Source: CAVRXQ01 sp963831155 (GTDB lineage Bacteria; Actinomycetota; Acidimicrobiia; Acidimicrobiales; Bog-793). Taken from it: DNA of 64,000 nt. The notes under the pieces were generated by a model. That model ran no database searches. It had not been told where the DNA came from and was given only the letters and a program-made list of their open reading frames with translations. Positions 53,379 to 61,863 of this stretch are shown in pieces; position 1 is the stretch's first letter; every line of letters begins with the position of its first letter. The stretch spans positions 124,001-188,000 of the forward strand of contig CAWHOY010000008.1 of assembly GCA_963831155.1 (NCBI GenBank), given 5' to 3'. The position numbers and the translations under genes are program-made.

Positions 53379-54326
53379 GTGATGGTCGACGGCGCAGATC
53401 GCCCCGGATCAATGCTCGTCTTGTCGCACTGGCCGCATTCGCCGACTCCCCGCGAGCTGTGGGCTGATCTTTCGACCGAGATCGCTTTCCGCTATCTCGA
53501 GTCGGGAGGCTCAATCAGTGGCGCTGAGTGCGTCACCATCGACCATCCCGACGAAGACGGGATTGCCTCGGTGTACGCGATTGCGCATCCCGACGAAGCG
53601 CTGCGTCTGAAGCCACAACTCATCGAATTCGCGCGAGCCGGTGATTTCGGTGTCGCGACTCGTGACGCGGCGCGCGCCGTCTTCACGTTCTGGGCGATCG
53701 ACGCCGGCGCGTCGCCGCCGTGGCGGGAACAGGCGGCGTCGAGAGACTGGTCTGCTCCCGACGGTTGGTTCGCCGATCTCGTCCCAAACCTCGGCGAGGT
53801 CGTCGCGCGACCCGAGGAGTTCGAGGCGTGGTGGTCGGACGAGGATCGCTCCTTCCAAGAAGGCATCGCCGCGATCGAGCGAGGTGACGTGACGATCGAG
53901 GAACGTCGCGACCTTGACGTCGCGATCGTGCACGTCCTTCGCGTTGAGGGGGAGAGGCGCTTTCAGATCGCGAACCGGCGAGCCATTAGCGTGCATCCGT
54001 TCGCGCTGCACTCGGCGACACCGATGGTGCGGATGATCGTTCTCGACGGTGACCAGCTCGTCTACTACGACCGCTACGAGACGTGGGTCCGCTACATCTC
54101 GCGTGAGCTGCCGAAGCGCCGCGACCTCGCGCCGCTCGCCGCGATGCTCAGCGAGATGTCGACGGGCGACGTCGTCTGGGACGCGGACGGGCCGGGCGCG
54201 ATCATTGCGACGCTCTGTCCGGAGGGTCCAAGGACCCCCGCGTCGCAAGGGGCCGCCGTCGAAACGATCCTCGAATACCTAGCGACGGCTCCCGTCGCCT
54301 GGGACCCGTTCACACCGATCGAGTGA
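53379..54326 (+). CDS. DUF6687-like protein, start uncertain
   Basis: 315 residues from the GTG at 53379. The conserved-looking N-terminus LPFVPLGSLDGRPHVMVDGA begins upstream of that codon, in the same frame, so the real start is probably earlier. The only candidate there is CTG 53304, which overlaps the previous stop. The protein is acidic, with LVLSHWPHSPTPRELWADLS, WAIDAGASPPW and LVYYDRYETWVRYISRE; no membrane helix or catalytic motif stands out. It resembles the actinobacterial DUF6687 proteins, whose function is unknown. Confidence 0.7.
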   Translation: MMVDGADRPGSMLVLSHWPHSPTPRELWADLSTEIAFRYLESGGSISGAECVTIDHPDEDGIASVYAIAHPDEALRLKPQLIEFARAGDFGVATRDAARAVFTFWAIDAGASPPWREQAASRDWSAPDGWFADLVPNLGEVVARPEEFEAWWSDEDRSFQEGIAAIERGDVTIEERRDLDVAIVHVLRVEGERRFQIANRRAISVHPFALHSATPMVRMIVLDGDQLVYYDRYETWVRYISRELPKRRDLAPLAAMLSEMSTGDVVWDADGPGAIIATLCPEGPRTPASQGAAVETILEYLATAPVAWDPFTPIE

Positions 54327-54344
54327 GCCGGCTCCGTCGACTGA

Positions 54345-54929
54345 TCAGCTGACAGGCAGGCTCCAGATCGGGAACCAGCGGCTGAGATCAGGTTCGATCG
54401 CCAGGTCCTCTTTCAGTTCGTTCTTCAAGCGCAGCTCGGCTTCGTTGTCGCGCCGTTCTTTGCCCGACGGCACGAAGGGGTAGAAGGTGCCGCGCTTGTA
54501 GAGGTAGACGAGGAACGTCGACGCGGGGCCGTTCGGGGTGGGTTGCTGCGGCCGGAAGCCGAACACCGAACAGAGCAGCTGCGGGCCGTAACCGTTGTCC
54601 TGCAGGGTGGAGTTCGTCATGTGGACGCGGGTGACGAGTGAGTCGAAATCGTCGGTGGTGATGACGACCCAGCTGTAGCCGTATTGGTCGGAACTCTCGT
54701 CCATGTGCGCGCCCGTCTCGTCACCGAGGTTCAGGAGCTGGGTGAACTCCTGCTCGGTGGCGGCGAACGCCTGGCCGGTGGCGGGCTTGAAGCACACGCC
54801 GGCATGGCCCGTCGGCTCGAGCCCTTCGGCCGCCTCGAGGGTGATTCTCGCCCCGGGAAGGCCGAAGAGCTTGTCGAGGTTCGCCTGTGCCGGTTTCGAG
54901 CGCCCCAAGAGCGCGTCCAAGAACCCCAT
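54345..54929 (-). CDS. pspAB: PspA-associated protein PspAB
   Basis: 194 residues. Begins GFLDALLGRSKPAQANLDKLFGLP, the family's opening, continues with GVCFKPATGQAFAATEQEF and DSSDQYGYSWVVITTDDF. Last gene of a four-gene minus-strand operon after pspA, pspAA and htpX. It is a soluble partner of unknown molecular role in the actinobacterial phage-shock system. 18 bp downstream of htpX. Confidence 0.88.
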   Translation of the reverse strand: MGFLDALLGRSKPAQANLDKLFGLPGARITLEAAEGLEPTGHAGVCFKPATGQAFAATEQEFTQLLNLGDETGAHMDESSDQYGYSWVVITTDDFDSLVTRVHMTNSTLQDNGYGPQLLCSVFGFRPQQPTPNGPASTFLVYLYKRGTFYPFVPSGKERRDNEAELRLKNELKEDLAIEPDLSRWFPIWSLPVS

Positions 54930-54947
54930 CGGTCGCCGCTTTCGCGA

Positions 54948-55901
54948 TCAGTTGGCGGCGATGCCGCGGTGCATTTCGGCGTCGAGCTTCGCCAGCTGGT
55001 CGAGACGCTTTTGCAGCGGAGGGTGCGTCGAGAAAAGCGACGAGAGGCTGGCGCCGGGGGCGAGCGCGGGAGCGAAGAAGAAGGCGTTGAAGTGCTCGGC
55101 GGCGCGCAGATCCTGAGTCGGGATGGTCCTCATTTCGCCGCTCACCTTGACGAGCGCTTGCGCCAGCAGTGCCGGCTGACCGATGAGGATGGCTCCGGAG
55201 CGGTCCGCCGCGAGCTCGCGATAGCGGGACAGCGTGCGGATCAAGATGAAGCTGATCGCGTAGATGATCGCGGAGAACAAGATCACGCCGAGTTCGATGA
55301 GCGCGACCTGACCACCGCCCTGTCCGCCGATTCCACCACGGCGACCGCCGCCGCGCCCGTAGCCCCCGAACAGCCCCATGAACAGAAACACCCGCGTCAA
55401 AAGGCCGGCCAAGATACCGAGGAAGCTGGCGATCGTCATCACGGCGACGTCGCGGTGAGCGACGTGACTGAGCTCGTGCGACAGCACAGCCTCCACCTCG
55501 GGCTCGTTCAGCCGACGCAGGAGTCCGGTCGTCACACAGACGACGGCGTGCTTTTGGTTGCGCCCCGTCGCGAAAGCATTCGGGATGTCGCTCTGTGCGA
55601 TCGCGACGAGTGGCTTCGGCATGTTCGCCATCGCGCAGAGTCGGTCGACGATCGCGTGCAGCTGGGGCTGCTGCTGGGCGGTGACGATCTTGCCGCCCAT
55701 CGAGTACAGGGCGATCTTGTCCGAATAGAAGTACTGGACGAACAAGATGATGAACGCGATGACAAGGATGAAGGCAAGTGCGACGTGCGCGAGGACGAGC
55801 GCGGTAATGAAGATCGCATAGAGCAGTCCGAGGAGGAACACCGTCGTCAACATGCGCGCGGTGAGGCCGCGGTCTTGGGGATACTTCGTGCGGGTTGCCA
55901 T
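54948..55901 (-). CDS. htpX: zinc metalloprotease HtpX
   Basis: 317 residues. Two N-terminal membrane helices (about 18-37 and 40-66), the zinc motif HELSH at 142-146 (AVLSHELSHVAHRD), two further helices and the third-ligand segment SRYRELAADRSG. A Gly/Arg-rich loop (GGYGRGGGRRGGIGG, about 180-194) lies between helices 3 and 4. Membrane protease that degrades damaged membrane proteins, here encoded within the psp operon. The final SLFSTHPPLQKRLDQL is the usual M48 C-terminal signature. Confidence 0.94.
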   Translation of the reverse strand: MATRTKYPQDRGLTARMLTTVFLLGLLYAIFITALVLAHVALAFILVIAFIILFVQYFYSDKIALYSMGGKIVTAQQQPQLHAIVDRLCAMANMPKPLVAIAQSDIPNAFATGRNQKHAVVCVTTGLLRRLNEPEVEAVLSHELSHVAHRDVAVMTIASFLGILAGLLTRVFLFMGLFGGYGRGGGRRGGIGGQGGGQVALIELGVILFSAIIYAISFILIRTLSRYRELAADRSGAILIGQPALLAQALVKVSGEMRTIPTQDLRAAEHFNAFFFAPALAPGASLSSLFSTHPPLQKRLDQLAKLDAEMHRGIAAN

Positions 55902-55904
55902 TGC

Positions 55905-56183
55905 TCAGTCCTTATTCACACCGTCTTGGGAGAGGAGCGCTTTCACCTCGGCGAGCGTCGAACCGGAGGCGGGAACCGCGAGGTCAGAGGGGCGCAGTTC
56001 GGTCGGATCAAGACGAGTGCCGGAGCGGTGCACGGCGTCGATCAGCTCAGCGAGCTCGGAATCGAAGGCGGCTTCGTCGCCCGCGTCGAGCGCCTTTGCC
56101 AGCCGAGCGTCGATCGCGCTCAGATCAGCCGCCGCCTGATCGGCCACCTCGTACTGGCCGTCTTCCAAAATCCGCACGATCAT
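55905..56183 (-). CDS. pspAA: PspA-associated protein PspAA
   Basis: 92 residues. MIVRILEDGQYEVADQAAADL is split by family convention at residue 20; then LDAGDEAAFDSELAELIDAVHRSGTRLD, with the acidic-rich LRPSDLAVPASGSTLAEV end. ATG overlaps the pspA stop by 4 bp (56180-56183), so translation is coupled. It sits between pspA and htpX, the usual actinobacterial arrangement. Function in vivo is unknown; probably binds or tunes PspA. Confidence 0.88.
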   Translation of the reverse strand: MIVRILEDGQYEVADQAAADLSAIDARLAKALDAGDEAAFDSELAELIDAVHRSGTRLDPTELRPSDLAVPASGSTLAEVKALLSQDGVNKD

Positions 56184-57019
56184 GAGCCGGAGCTGTCGTC
56201 CAAGCTGAACGGATCCTTGTCCGTCGCGGCCGCCGGTGCCGCCGCGTCGTCCTCGACGACCTCCGCGTCCTGGGGTTCGCTGGCCACCGCGTCCTGAGAG
56301 TCGCCGGCGGCGATCGCGCCAGCGGGCTGTGAGGACGCCTTCAATTTCGCAAGCTCGGCATCGACCTGGCTCGACTGCATCGCCTTGTCGAGCTGGGACT
56401 GGATCGGATCGCTCGTGTTCGTGATGTCGGTGAGGTCACCGGAGGACAAAAGCTCGTCCATCGCCTGACCGCGGGCCTGCATCTGTTCGATCTTGTCCTG
56501 GGCGCGCTGCATGGCGAGCCCCGTGTCGCCCATCGACTCGGAGATCCCAGAGACGGCCTCGCCGATCTTCGTCTGCGCCTCGGCAGCGGTGTAGCTCGCC
56601 TTCAGCGTCTCTTTCTGGGTCCGGAAGGCGGCGACGCGCGCTTCGAGCTGTTGGCTCGTCGTGACGAGCCGGTCCTGCTGTGAGACGAGCTGGTCGTGCT
56701 GGGTCTTCATTTGTTCGAGCTGTGTGGCGATCGAGGCGCGCCGCGACAGCGCTTCGCGAGCGAGGTCCTCGTTGTTCTGGGCAAGGGCGGTCTTCGCCTG
56801 ATCCTGCAGCTTGTCGGCGTTCGCCTTCAGCTGGGTCGCCTGCAGCTCGATGCGCTTGCGGGCCGTCGCGATGTCGGCGAGACCCTTGCGGACCTGCTGG
56901 AGCTGCTCGAGCTGCTTCTCGTAGGAGAGGTCGAGGGTGTCGCGGGGGTCCTCGACGCGATCGAGCATCTTGTTCGCCTTCGCCTGGACGACACCGCTCA
57001 GGCGCTTCATCACGCTCAT
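56180..57019 (-). CDS. pspA: PspA/IM30 family membrane-stress protein
   Basis: 279 residues. Opens MKRLSGVVQAKANKMLDRVEDP, the PspA amphipathic helix, then a long coiled coil to about residue 180 (KQLEQLQQVRKGLADI, LVSQQDRLVTTSQQLEARVAAF). The last 50 residues are acidic and Ala-rich and extend beyond the usual PspA length. An ESCRT-III-like protein that protects leaky membranes. First gene of the pspA-pspAA-htpX-pspAB operon. No pspC or pspB homologue is adjacent. Confidence 0.93.
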   Translation of the reverse strand: MSVMKRLSGVVQAKANKMLDRVEDPRDTLDLSYEKQLEQLQQVRKGLADIATARKRIELQATQLKANADKLQDQAKTALAQNNEDLAREALSRRASIATQLEQMKTQHDQLVSQQDRLVTTSQQLEARVAAFRTQKETLKASYTAAEAQTKIGEAVSGISESMGDTGLAMQRAQDKIEQMQARGQAMDELLSSGDLTDITNTSDPIQSQLDKAMQSSQVDAELAKLKASSQPAGAIAAGDSQDAVASEPQDAEVVEDDAAAPAAATDKDPFSLDDSSGS

Positions 57020-57157
57020 GCATCGCTCCTTGTGGCCGAGCCTGGACCTTGGCGCTGACTAGGACCGATATCGAGCATACGTCGGCAAATTCTCCGGCCG
57101 ACTGGCAAATCGCTGAGAAACCAGCGCGCGCGCGGCGCCGTTAAGGTCACGGGTTCG

Positions 57158-58045
57158 ATGGCCGAGTCCCTTTGCCTCTTGGCGATGCACGCCCACCCCG
57201 ACGACGAGGCATCGAAGGGCGCAGGCACGATCGCGCGCTACCACGCCGAGGGGGTGCGCACCGTGCTCGTCACCGCCACCGGTGGCGAGGAGGGCGAGAT
57301 CCTGAACCCTGCCCTCGACACCGAGGCGGTGCGGGAGAACATCGCCGAGATCCGCCGCCGCGAGCTCGACGACGCGGCCACGGCCATCGGCTACGACGAG
57401 GTCGTCCTGCTCGGCTACCGCGACTCAGGGATGCCCGACACGCCCGCCAACTCCGATCCGCGGTCTTTCTGGCGCGCCCCGATCGAGGAGTCCACCGGCC
57501 GGCTCGTTGCCGCGATCCGCAAGTACCGGCCAGAGGTGGTGGTGACCTACCCCGACGAGCAGAGCTTCTACCCGCACCCGGACCATGTTCGCGTCCACGA
57601 CATCTCGCTTTTGGCGTTCGACAAAGCGGGAGACGCTGACTCCTTCCCGGAAGCGGGCGAGCCGTACCAACCGCTGAAGCTCTACTACACGGTCTGGCAG
57701 CTCGAGTTGATCGTGGCCCGCCACCAGAAGTTCCTGGAGTTCGGGATGGAATCCCCCTACGCCGAGTGGTTCAAGGAGGGCCTGCCGAGCGACTTTCCCG
57801 ACCAACAGGCGACGACGATCATCGACGTGACGGCTTTCTACGACGCGCGGCGGGCGGGGCTGATGGCCCACGCCACGCAGATCGATCCCGATTCGCCGTT
57901 CTGGTTCGGGCTGCCGGAGTCAGTCGACCGCGAAATCTTCACGACCGACGCCTACGTGCTCGCCCGCAACCTCGTCGGTCCGATCGAGCCGGAAGACGAC
58001 CTGTTCGCCGGCGTTCGTGAGCGCGTGAGGGCCACGGCGAAGTAG
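57158..58045 (+). CDS. mca: mycothiol S-conjugate amidase
   Basis: 295 residues. PIG-L/LmbE fold: LLAMHAHPDDEASKGAGT gives the zinc ligands His13 and Asp16, and FYPHPDHVRVHD the third His; TATGGEEGEILNPA is the substrate loop, and LYYTVWQLELIVARHQKF is typical of Mca rather than of MshB. It cleaves mycothiol-toxin conjugates to release a mercapturate and GlcN-Ins. Presence implies that the host makes mycothiol, confirming an actinobacterium. Divergent from pspA over 138 bp. Confidence 0.93.
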   Translation: MAESLCLLAMHAHPDDEASKGAGTIARYHAEGVRTVLVTATGGEEGEILNPALDTEAVRENIAEIRRRELDDAATAIGYDEVVLLGYRDSGMPDTPANSDPRSFWRAPIEESTGRLVAAIRKYRPEVVVTYPDEQSFYPHPDHVRVHDISLLAFDKAGDADSFPEAGEPYQPLKLYYTVWQLELIVARHQKFLEFGMESPYAEWFKEGLPSDFPDQQATTIIDVTAFYDARRAGLMAHATQIDPDSPFWFGLPESVDREIFTTDAYVLARNLVGPIEPEDDLFAGVRERVRATAK

Positions 58046-58072
58046 AAACGGCGCGACGCGAAGGAGGCGATC

Positions 58073-58459
58073 GTGCCGAAATGGCTGACCCAGGAGTGGC
58101 TCGACGAGGCCACGGAGCTCGCGCAGTCCCAACCGGCGCGCCCGGGCGCGTCGGCACGGTTGCAGTACGTCATCACCGACGGCCCCGACGGCGAGGTGAA
58201 GTACTACTGGATCGTCGAAGACGGCAAGCTCCTTGACAATCGCCTCGGGGAACTGGCGGACGCCGAGGTCACGCTCACCGAGACCTACGACGACGCGATG
58301 CGGATCCAAAAAGGCGAGCTCGATGCGAACGCGGCGTTCATGCAGGGAAAGATCAGGGTCGGCGGCGACGTGGCAAAGCTGATGGCGCTCTTGCCGATCA
58401 CGATGTCCCCCGAGTTCTCCGAGTTCAACAAGGCCGTGCTGGCGATGACGGAGTTCTGA
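58073..58459 (+). CDS. SCP2 sterol-binding domain protein
   Basis: 128 residues from a GTG (AAGGAGG upstream). The fold of small lipid-binding SCP2 proteins is suggested by LQYVITDGPDGEVKYYWIVEDG near 41-62 and LTETYDDAMRIQKGELDANAAFMQGKIRV, here split, near 85-110, ending with GGDVAKLMALLP. It may bind or carry a hydrophobic ligand. Same strand as mca, 27 bp later. Confidence 0.82.
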   Translation: MPKWLTQEWLDEATELAQSQPARPGASARLQYVITDGPDGEVKYYWIVEDGKLLDNRLGELADAEVTLTETYDDAMRIQKGELDANAAFMQGKIRVGGDVAKLMALLPITMSPEFSEFNKAVLAMTEF

Positions 58460-58567
58460 GCGCCCCGCTTCTCACCTTTTGCTCAGGCCCTCCCCAGGTT
58501 CGCGACGGGGCTCGTCAGTACACTTATGGCGTGACGAGGCCGCGATGTCCCGCGACCGCGTGGAACG

Positions 58568-59824
58568 TTGGCTGAGTTCATCCACCTCTCCTCGGTCGTC
58601 GGCGCGCCGCTCATCGACGGGCGCGGCGAGCGGGTCGGACGCGTCGGCGACCTGATCGTCCGCCTCGACGGCAAACCGCACCCGCCGATCACCGGACTCG
58701 TCGCGCACATCGATCACCGCGATCTGTTCGTTCCGATCGCACGCGTTTCCGAGCTGCGGCCCGACCACGTCGCGCTGAGCGGGGAGGCCGACGACCTCGG
58801 ACGCTTCGAGCGTCGTCCCGGCGAGCTGCTGCTGACGCGCGACCTGAGCTCCCGACACTTGATCCACCTCATTCGCGCCCACCTGATCCGAGCGAACGAC
58901 ATCGAGCTCGCGCAGGTGGACGGTGTCTGGCAGGTGGTCGGCGTCGACCCTTCGACACGCGCCGCGCTGCGGCGCGCGCTGCCACGCCCGTTCGCCAAGC
59001 ACATCTCTACCGGCAAGATCGTCGACTGGGGCCAGATCGAACCCTTCGTTGCTCACGTGCCGACGGCGCGCATGCGCATCCCGTATCGCAAGCTCTCCAA
59101 GCTCCGCCCCGCGCAGATCGCCGACCTCGTCGAGGCCGCTTCGCACGAAGAGGGCGAGGAGATCATCGAGGCGGTGAGCCTTGACCGCGAGCTCGAGGCC
59201 GACGTCTTCGAAGAGCTCGACACCGACCACCAGCGAGAGTTCCTTGCCTCGCGCTCGAACGCCGAGGCGGCGCGGCTGCTGGCGACGATGGCGCCGGATG
59301 ACGCCGCCGACCTGATCGCCGACCTCGATCAGGACCGCCGCCTCGCAGTCTTGGAGGCACTTCCCGCGCGCCAGCAGACGAAGGTGCGCAGGCTGTTGAG
59401 CTACAACCCCGAGACCGGTGGCGGGCTCATGAACCCCGACTTCTTGTCGCTCGTCGACACGACGACGGTCGCCGACGCGCTCGAGGCGGTGCGCAAATCC
59501 GAGATCGCTCCCGAAGCGCTCGCGACGGTGTACGTATCGGACCAAGAGGGCCATCTGTTGGGCACGGTGTCGGTCGTGAAGCTGTTGAAGGCGTCGCCGG
59601 ACCAGCGACTCTCATCGATCTCAGAGAAGGATCCGATCACGGTGCGCGCCGACGCCGACATCCACGCGATCGTCCGGAAAATGTCGGACTTCAACTTGTC
59701 GGCAGCGCCGGTCGTCGACGATAACCACACGATGCTCGGCGTCATCACAGTCGATGATGTCTTGGAGTTGTTGTTGCCGACGGGCTGGCGGCGAGACTTC
59801 GGCATGACGGCTGCCGAGGAGTAG
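58568..59824 (+). CDS. soluble MgtE-N / CBS-domain protein with PRC barrel (no channel domain)
   Basis: 418 residues from a TTG. Residues 5-130 look like a PRC-barrel pair (VVGAPLIDGRGERVGRVGDLIVRL). MgtE N domain at about 170-270 with EADVFEELDTDHQREFLAS and ATMAPDDAADLIADLDQDRR, then two CBS domains (about 285-410, including MNPDFLSLVDTTTVADAL and DNHTMLGVITVDDVLELL). The transmembrane domain of MgtE is missing; the sequence ends soon after the second CBS domain. It could sense Mg2+ or adenine nucleotides and act on a transporter in trans. Two genes upstream of the M-box-controlled transporter. Confidence 0.85.
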   Translation: MAEFIHLSSVVGAPLIDGRGERVGRVGDLIVRLDGKPHPPITGLVAHIDHRDLFVPIARVSELRPDHVALSGEADDLGRFERRPGELLLTRDLSSRHLIHLIRAHLIRANDIELAQVDGVWQVVGVDPSTRAALRRALPRPFAKHISTGKIVDWGQIEPFVAHVPTARMRIPYRKLSKLRPAQIADLVEAASHEEGEEIIEAVSLDRELEADVFEELDTDHQREFLASRSNAEAARLLATMAPDDAADLIADLDQDRRLAVLEALPARQQTKVRRLLSYNPETGGGLMNPDFLSLVDTTTVADALEAVRKSEIAPEALATVYVSDQEGHLLGTVSVVKLLKASPDQRLSSISEKDPITVRADADIHAIVRKMSDFNLSAAPVVDDNHTMLGVITVDDVLELLLPTGWRRDFGMTAAEE

Positions 59825-59858
59825 CACTGACGAGGATCGTTCCTTTCCGCCACCTACG

Positions 59859-61421
59859 ATGAACCGACCTGTCGTGACCCCGCAAAACCTCACCCGAAAG
59901 CTGGACATGCGCGCGTTTCGAATCGTTGCCCCACTCCTTTTGCTTTGCAGCGCGGCGACGGCGATCGTGCTCGCTGGAAGCGCGCAAGGCGCGCCGCGCC
60001 CGCGACGGGCGAACGCGCACGTCACCATCGATTGGACGGCATGTTCCGGATATAAGAGCCTTCGCTGCGCGATGGTCCCCGTGCCGACGGTGTACGGGCA
60101 TCCGAGCGAAGGGACAGTCGACCTCGCGGTGGTGATGGTTCCGTCGACGAGCGCGCACCCGCAGGGCGACATCTTTATGAACCCGGGTGGCCCTGGCGGA
60201 TCGGGGGTGCAGTTCCTCGAGCAGAGCTACACCTCATTTCCGACCGCGCTGCGATCTGAGTTCAACCTCGTCAGCTGGGACCCTCGCGGCATCGGGGCGA
60301 GCACGCCGCCGGTCACGTGTGACACCCCGGCGCAGCTACGCGTCTTCGCGCAGGTGACGCCGGCACCTGACGACGCGGCGCAGCTCAGCGAGGTCGTCCG
60401 GACGACGAAGGCCTACGTGAAGGAGTGCGTGCGGAACACGCCGAAGCTGTTGTTGGAAAACGTCGGCACGCGCGTCACGATCGAGGATCTCGACACGTTG
60501 CGCGCCGATCTCGGTCAGGCCAAGCTCAACTACATCGGCTTTTCGTACGGGACGTTTCTCGGTGAGCTGTACGCGCAGCGCTACCCGTCGCACATCCGCA
60601 CGATGGTGCTCGACGGCGTCATCAATCCCGCCCTCGGCCTCGTTGGCTCGGACCGCGAACAGGCTCTCGGCTTCGAGGGCGACCTGCACGCCTTCTTCAC
60701 GTGGTGCAACGCCAACTCGTCGTGCCACAAGCTGCTGCCCCAGGGCGCGAAGCAGGCCTACGACACCTTGATGGCGCACTTCTCGTCGGGCGGGACCGAG
60801 CCCGCCTACTTGAAGTCACAGTTCGGCGGGACGCAAAAGGTCACCTTGGGCGACGCCTACATCGGCGTGATCGACACGCTGTACGCGGAGAGCTACTGGC
60901 CCTACCTCGGCCAGGCGATTTCCGAGGCGCTGCACGGCGATGGCTCGCTGTTGCTCGCCCTCGCGTTCTCGTACCTCGGGTTGAACCCGAACGGCACGTG
61001 GTCGAACGAGGAAGCGGCGAACATCGCGATCAACTGCGTCGACTCTCCGTCGCCGCGCAACCTGTCGTTCTACAAGTCCCTGGCGGTGCAGCTCGGCAAG
61101 GCCGCCCCGAACTTCGGCGTCGCCGAAGCGTGGGGGAGCCTCGCCTGCGCGTACTGGCCGATCTCCGCTGAAGGCGCGCCGCAGGCGATCCACGCCCCCG
61201 GCACCCCGAAGATCCTCGTCATCGGTTCGACCGACGACCCCGCCACCCCCTACGAGTGGGCGGTGGCAGTCTCACACCAGCTCGACAACGCCGAGCTACT
61301 CACCCGGGACGGAAGCGGCCACACGGCGTACTTCTTTAGTTCGTGCATCCGCACCGACGTCGACGACTACTTCGCGACGACGAAGCTGCCGCCGCCGAAG
61401 ACGGTCTGTCCGAGCAACTGA
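59859..61421 (+). CDS. secreted alpha/beta hydrolase (tripeptidyl aminopeptidase-like)
   Basis: Up to 520 residues; Met at residue 17 (59907) may be the true start and begins a clean signal peptide (RAFRIVAPLLLLCSAATAIVLAGSAQG). The hydrolase has oxyanion loop FMNPGGPGGSGVQF, LVSWDPRGIGAS, nucleophile elbow GFSYGTFLGEL, the acid near STDDPATPYEWA, and HisGly region GSGHTAYFFSSC. This matches the SlpD/SlpE-type peptidase group, with C-terminal TAP domain. It probably cleaves short peptides outside the cell. Its stop is followed by the M-box leader. Confidence 0.88.
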   Translation: MNRPVVTPQNLTRKLDMRAFRIVAPLLLLCSAATAIVLAGSAQGAPRPRRANAHVTIDWTACSGYKSLRCAMVPVPTVYGHPSEGTVDLAVVMVPSTSAHPQGDIFMNPGGPGGSGVQFLEQSYTSFPTALRSEFNLVSWDPRGIGASTPPVTCDTPAQLRVFAQVTPAPDDAAQLSEVVRTTKAYVKECVRNTPKLLLENVGTRVTIEDLDTLRADLGQAKLNYIGFSYGTFLGELYAQRYPSHIRTMVLDGVINPALGLVGSDREQALGFEGDLHAFFTWCNANSSCHKLLPQGAKQAYDTLMAHFSSGGTEPAYLKSQFGGTQKVTLGDAYIGVIDTLYAESYWPYLGQAISEALHGDGSLLLALAFSYLGLNPNGTWSNEEAANIAINCVDSPSPRNLSFYKSLAVQLGKAAPNFGVAEAWGSLACAYWPISAEGAPQAIHAPGTPKILVIGSTDDPATPYEWAVAVSHQLDNAELLTRDGSGHTAYFFSSCIRTDVDDYFATTKLPPPKTVCPSN

Positions 61422-61479
61422 TTCCGCTTTGAGTCGGCGCAGGTCCCGCCGTTAAACTCGTCGTGCAATAAGCCGCACC

Positions 61480-61625
61480 TCGTTCGGTGAGGCGGCTCAC
61501 CGCACATAAGCCACTGATCCCACCTGTCGAAAGACACTCCGGACCAGGACAGGCCTTCCCGGCACAAGGGATGGCCCGAAGTGGCTGGCTCTGCCTACGG
61601 CGGTGGGCGCTAAAGCTCTGACGAG
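61480..61625 (+). ncRNA. M-box (ykoK) magnesium riboswitch
   Basis: The region matches the M-box pattern in order: 5' strand CTCGTTCGGTGAGGC (61480-61494), ATAAGCCACTGA, GTCGAAAGAC, and the 3' core GCGCTAAAGCTCTGACGAG (61607-61625). CTCGT at 61480-61484 pairs with ACGAG at 61621-61625 to make P1. It sits upstream of an Nramp-related transporter. Downstream is a strong hairpin, GGTCCGT...ACGGACGCC (about 61657-61677) with no T-run, so control may be Rho-dependent or translational. By family knowledge Mg2+ binding lowers downstream expression. Confidence 0.9.
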
Positions 61626-61863
61626 AGGGGTGCGCCGAGGCGCAAGCCACGGCGGTCCGTGCCCAACGGACGCCACCTCGCGGGCGGCTCCGTTTGGGCT
61701 TGATGAAGGAGCACCGCTGAGCGCCGGTTCAAGTTCGTCTGAACGACGACGGCGCACGCCTCGGAGGAACTAGCGGCCCGGATCCCCGGGTCGGCCCCAC
61801 CCGGGCGTGCGCGTACCACTGCAAGCGTCCGTGACGTCCGAAAAGACGGGAGGTCGACCGGGC

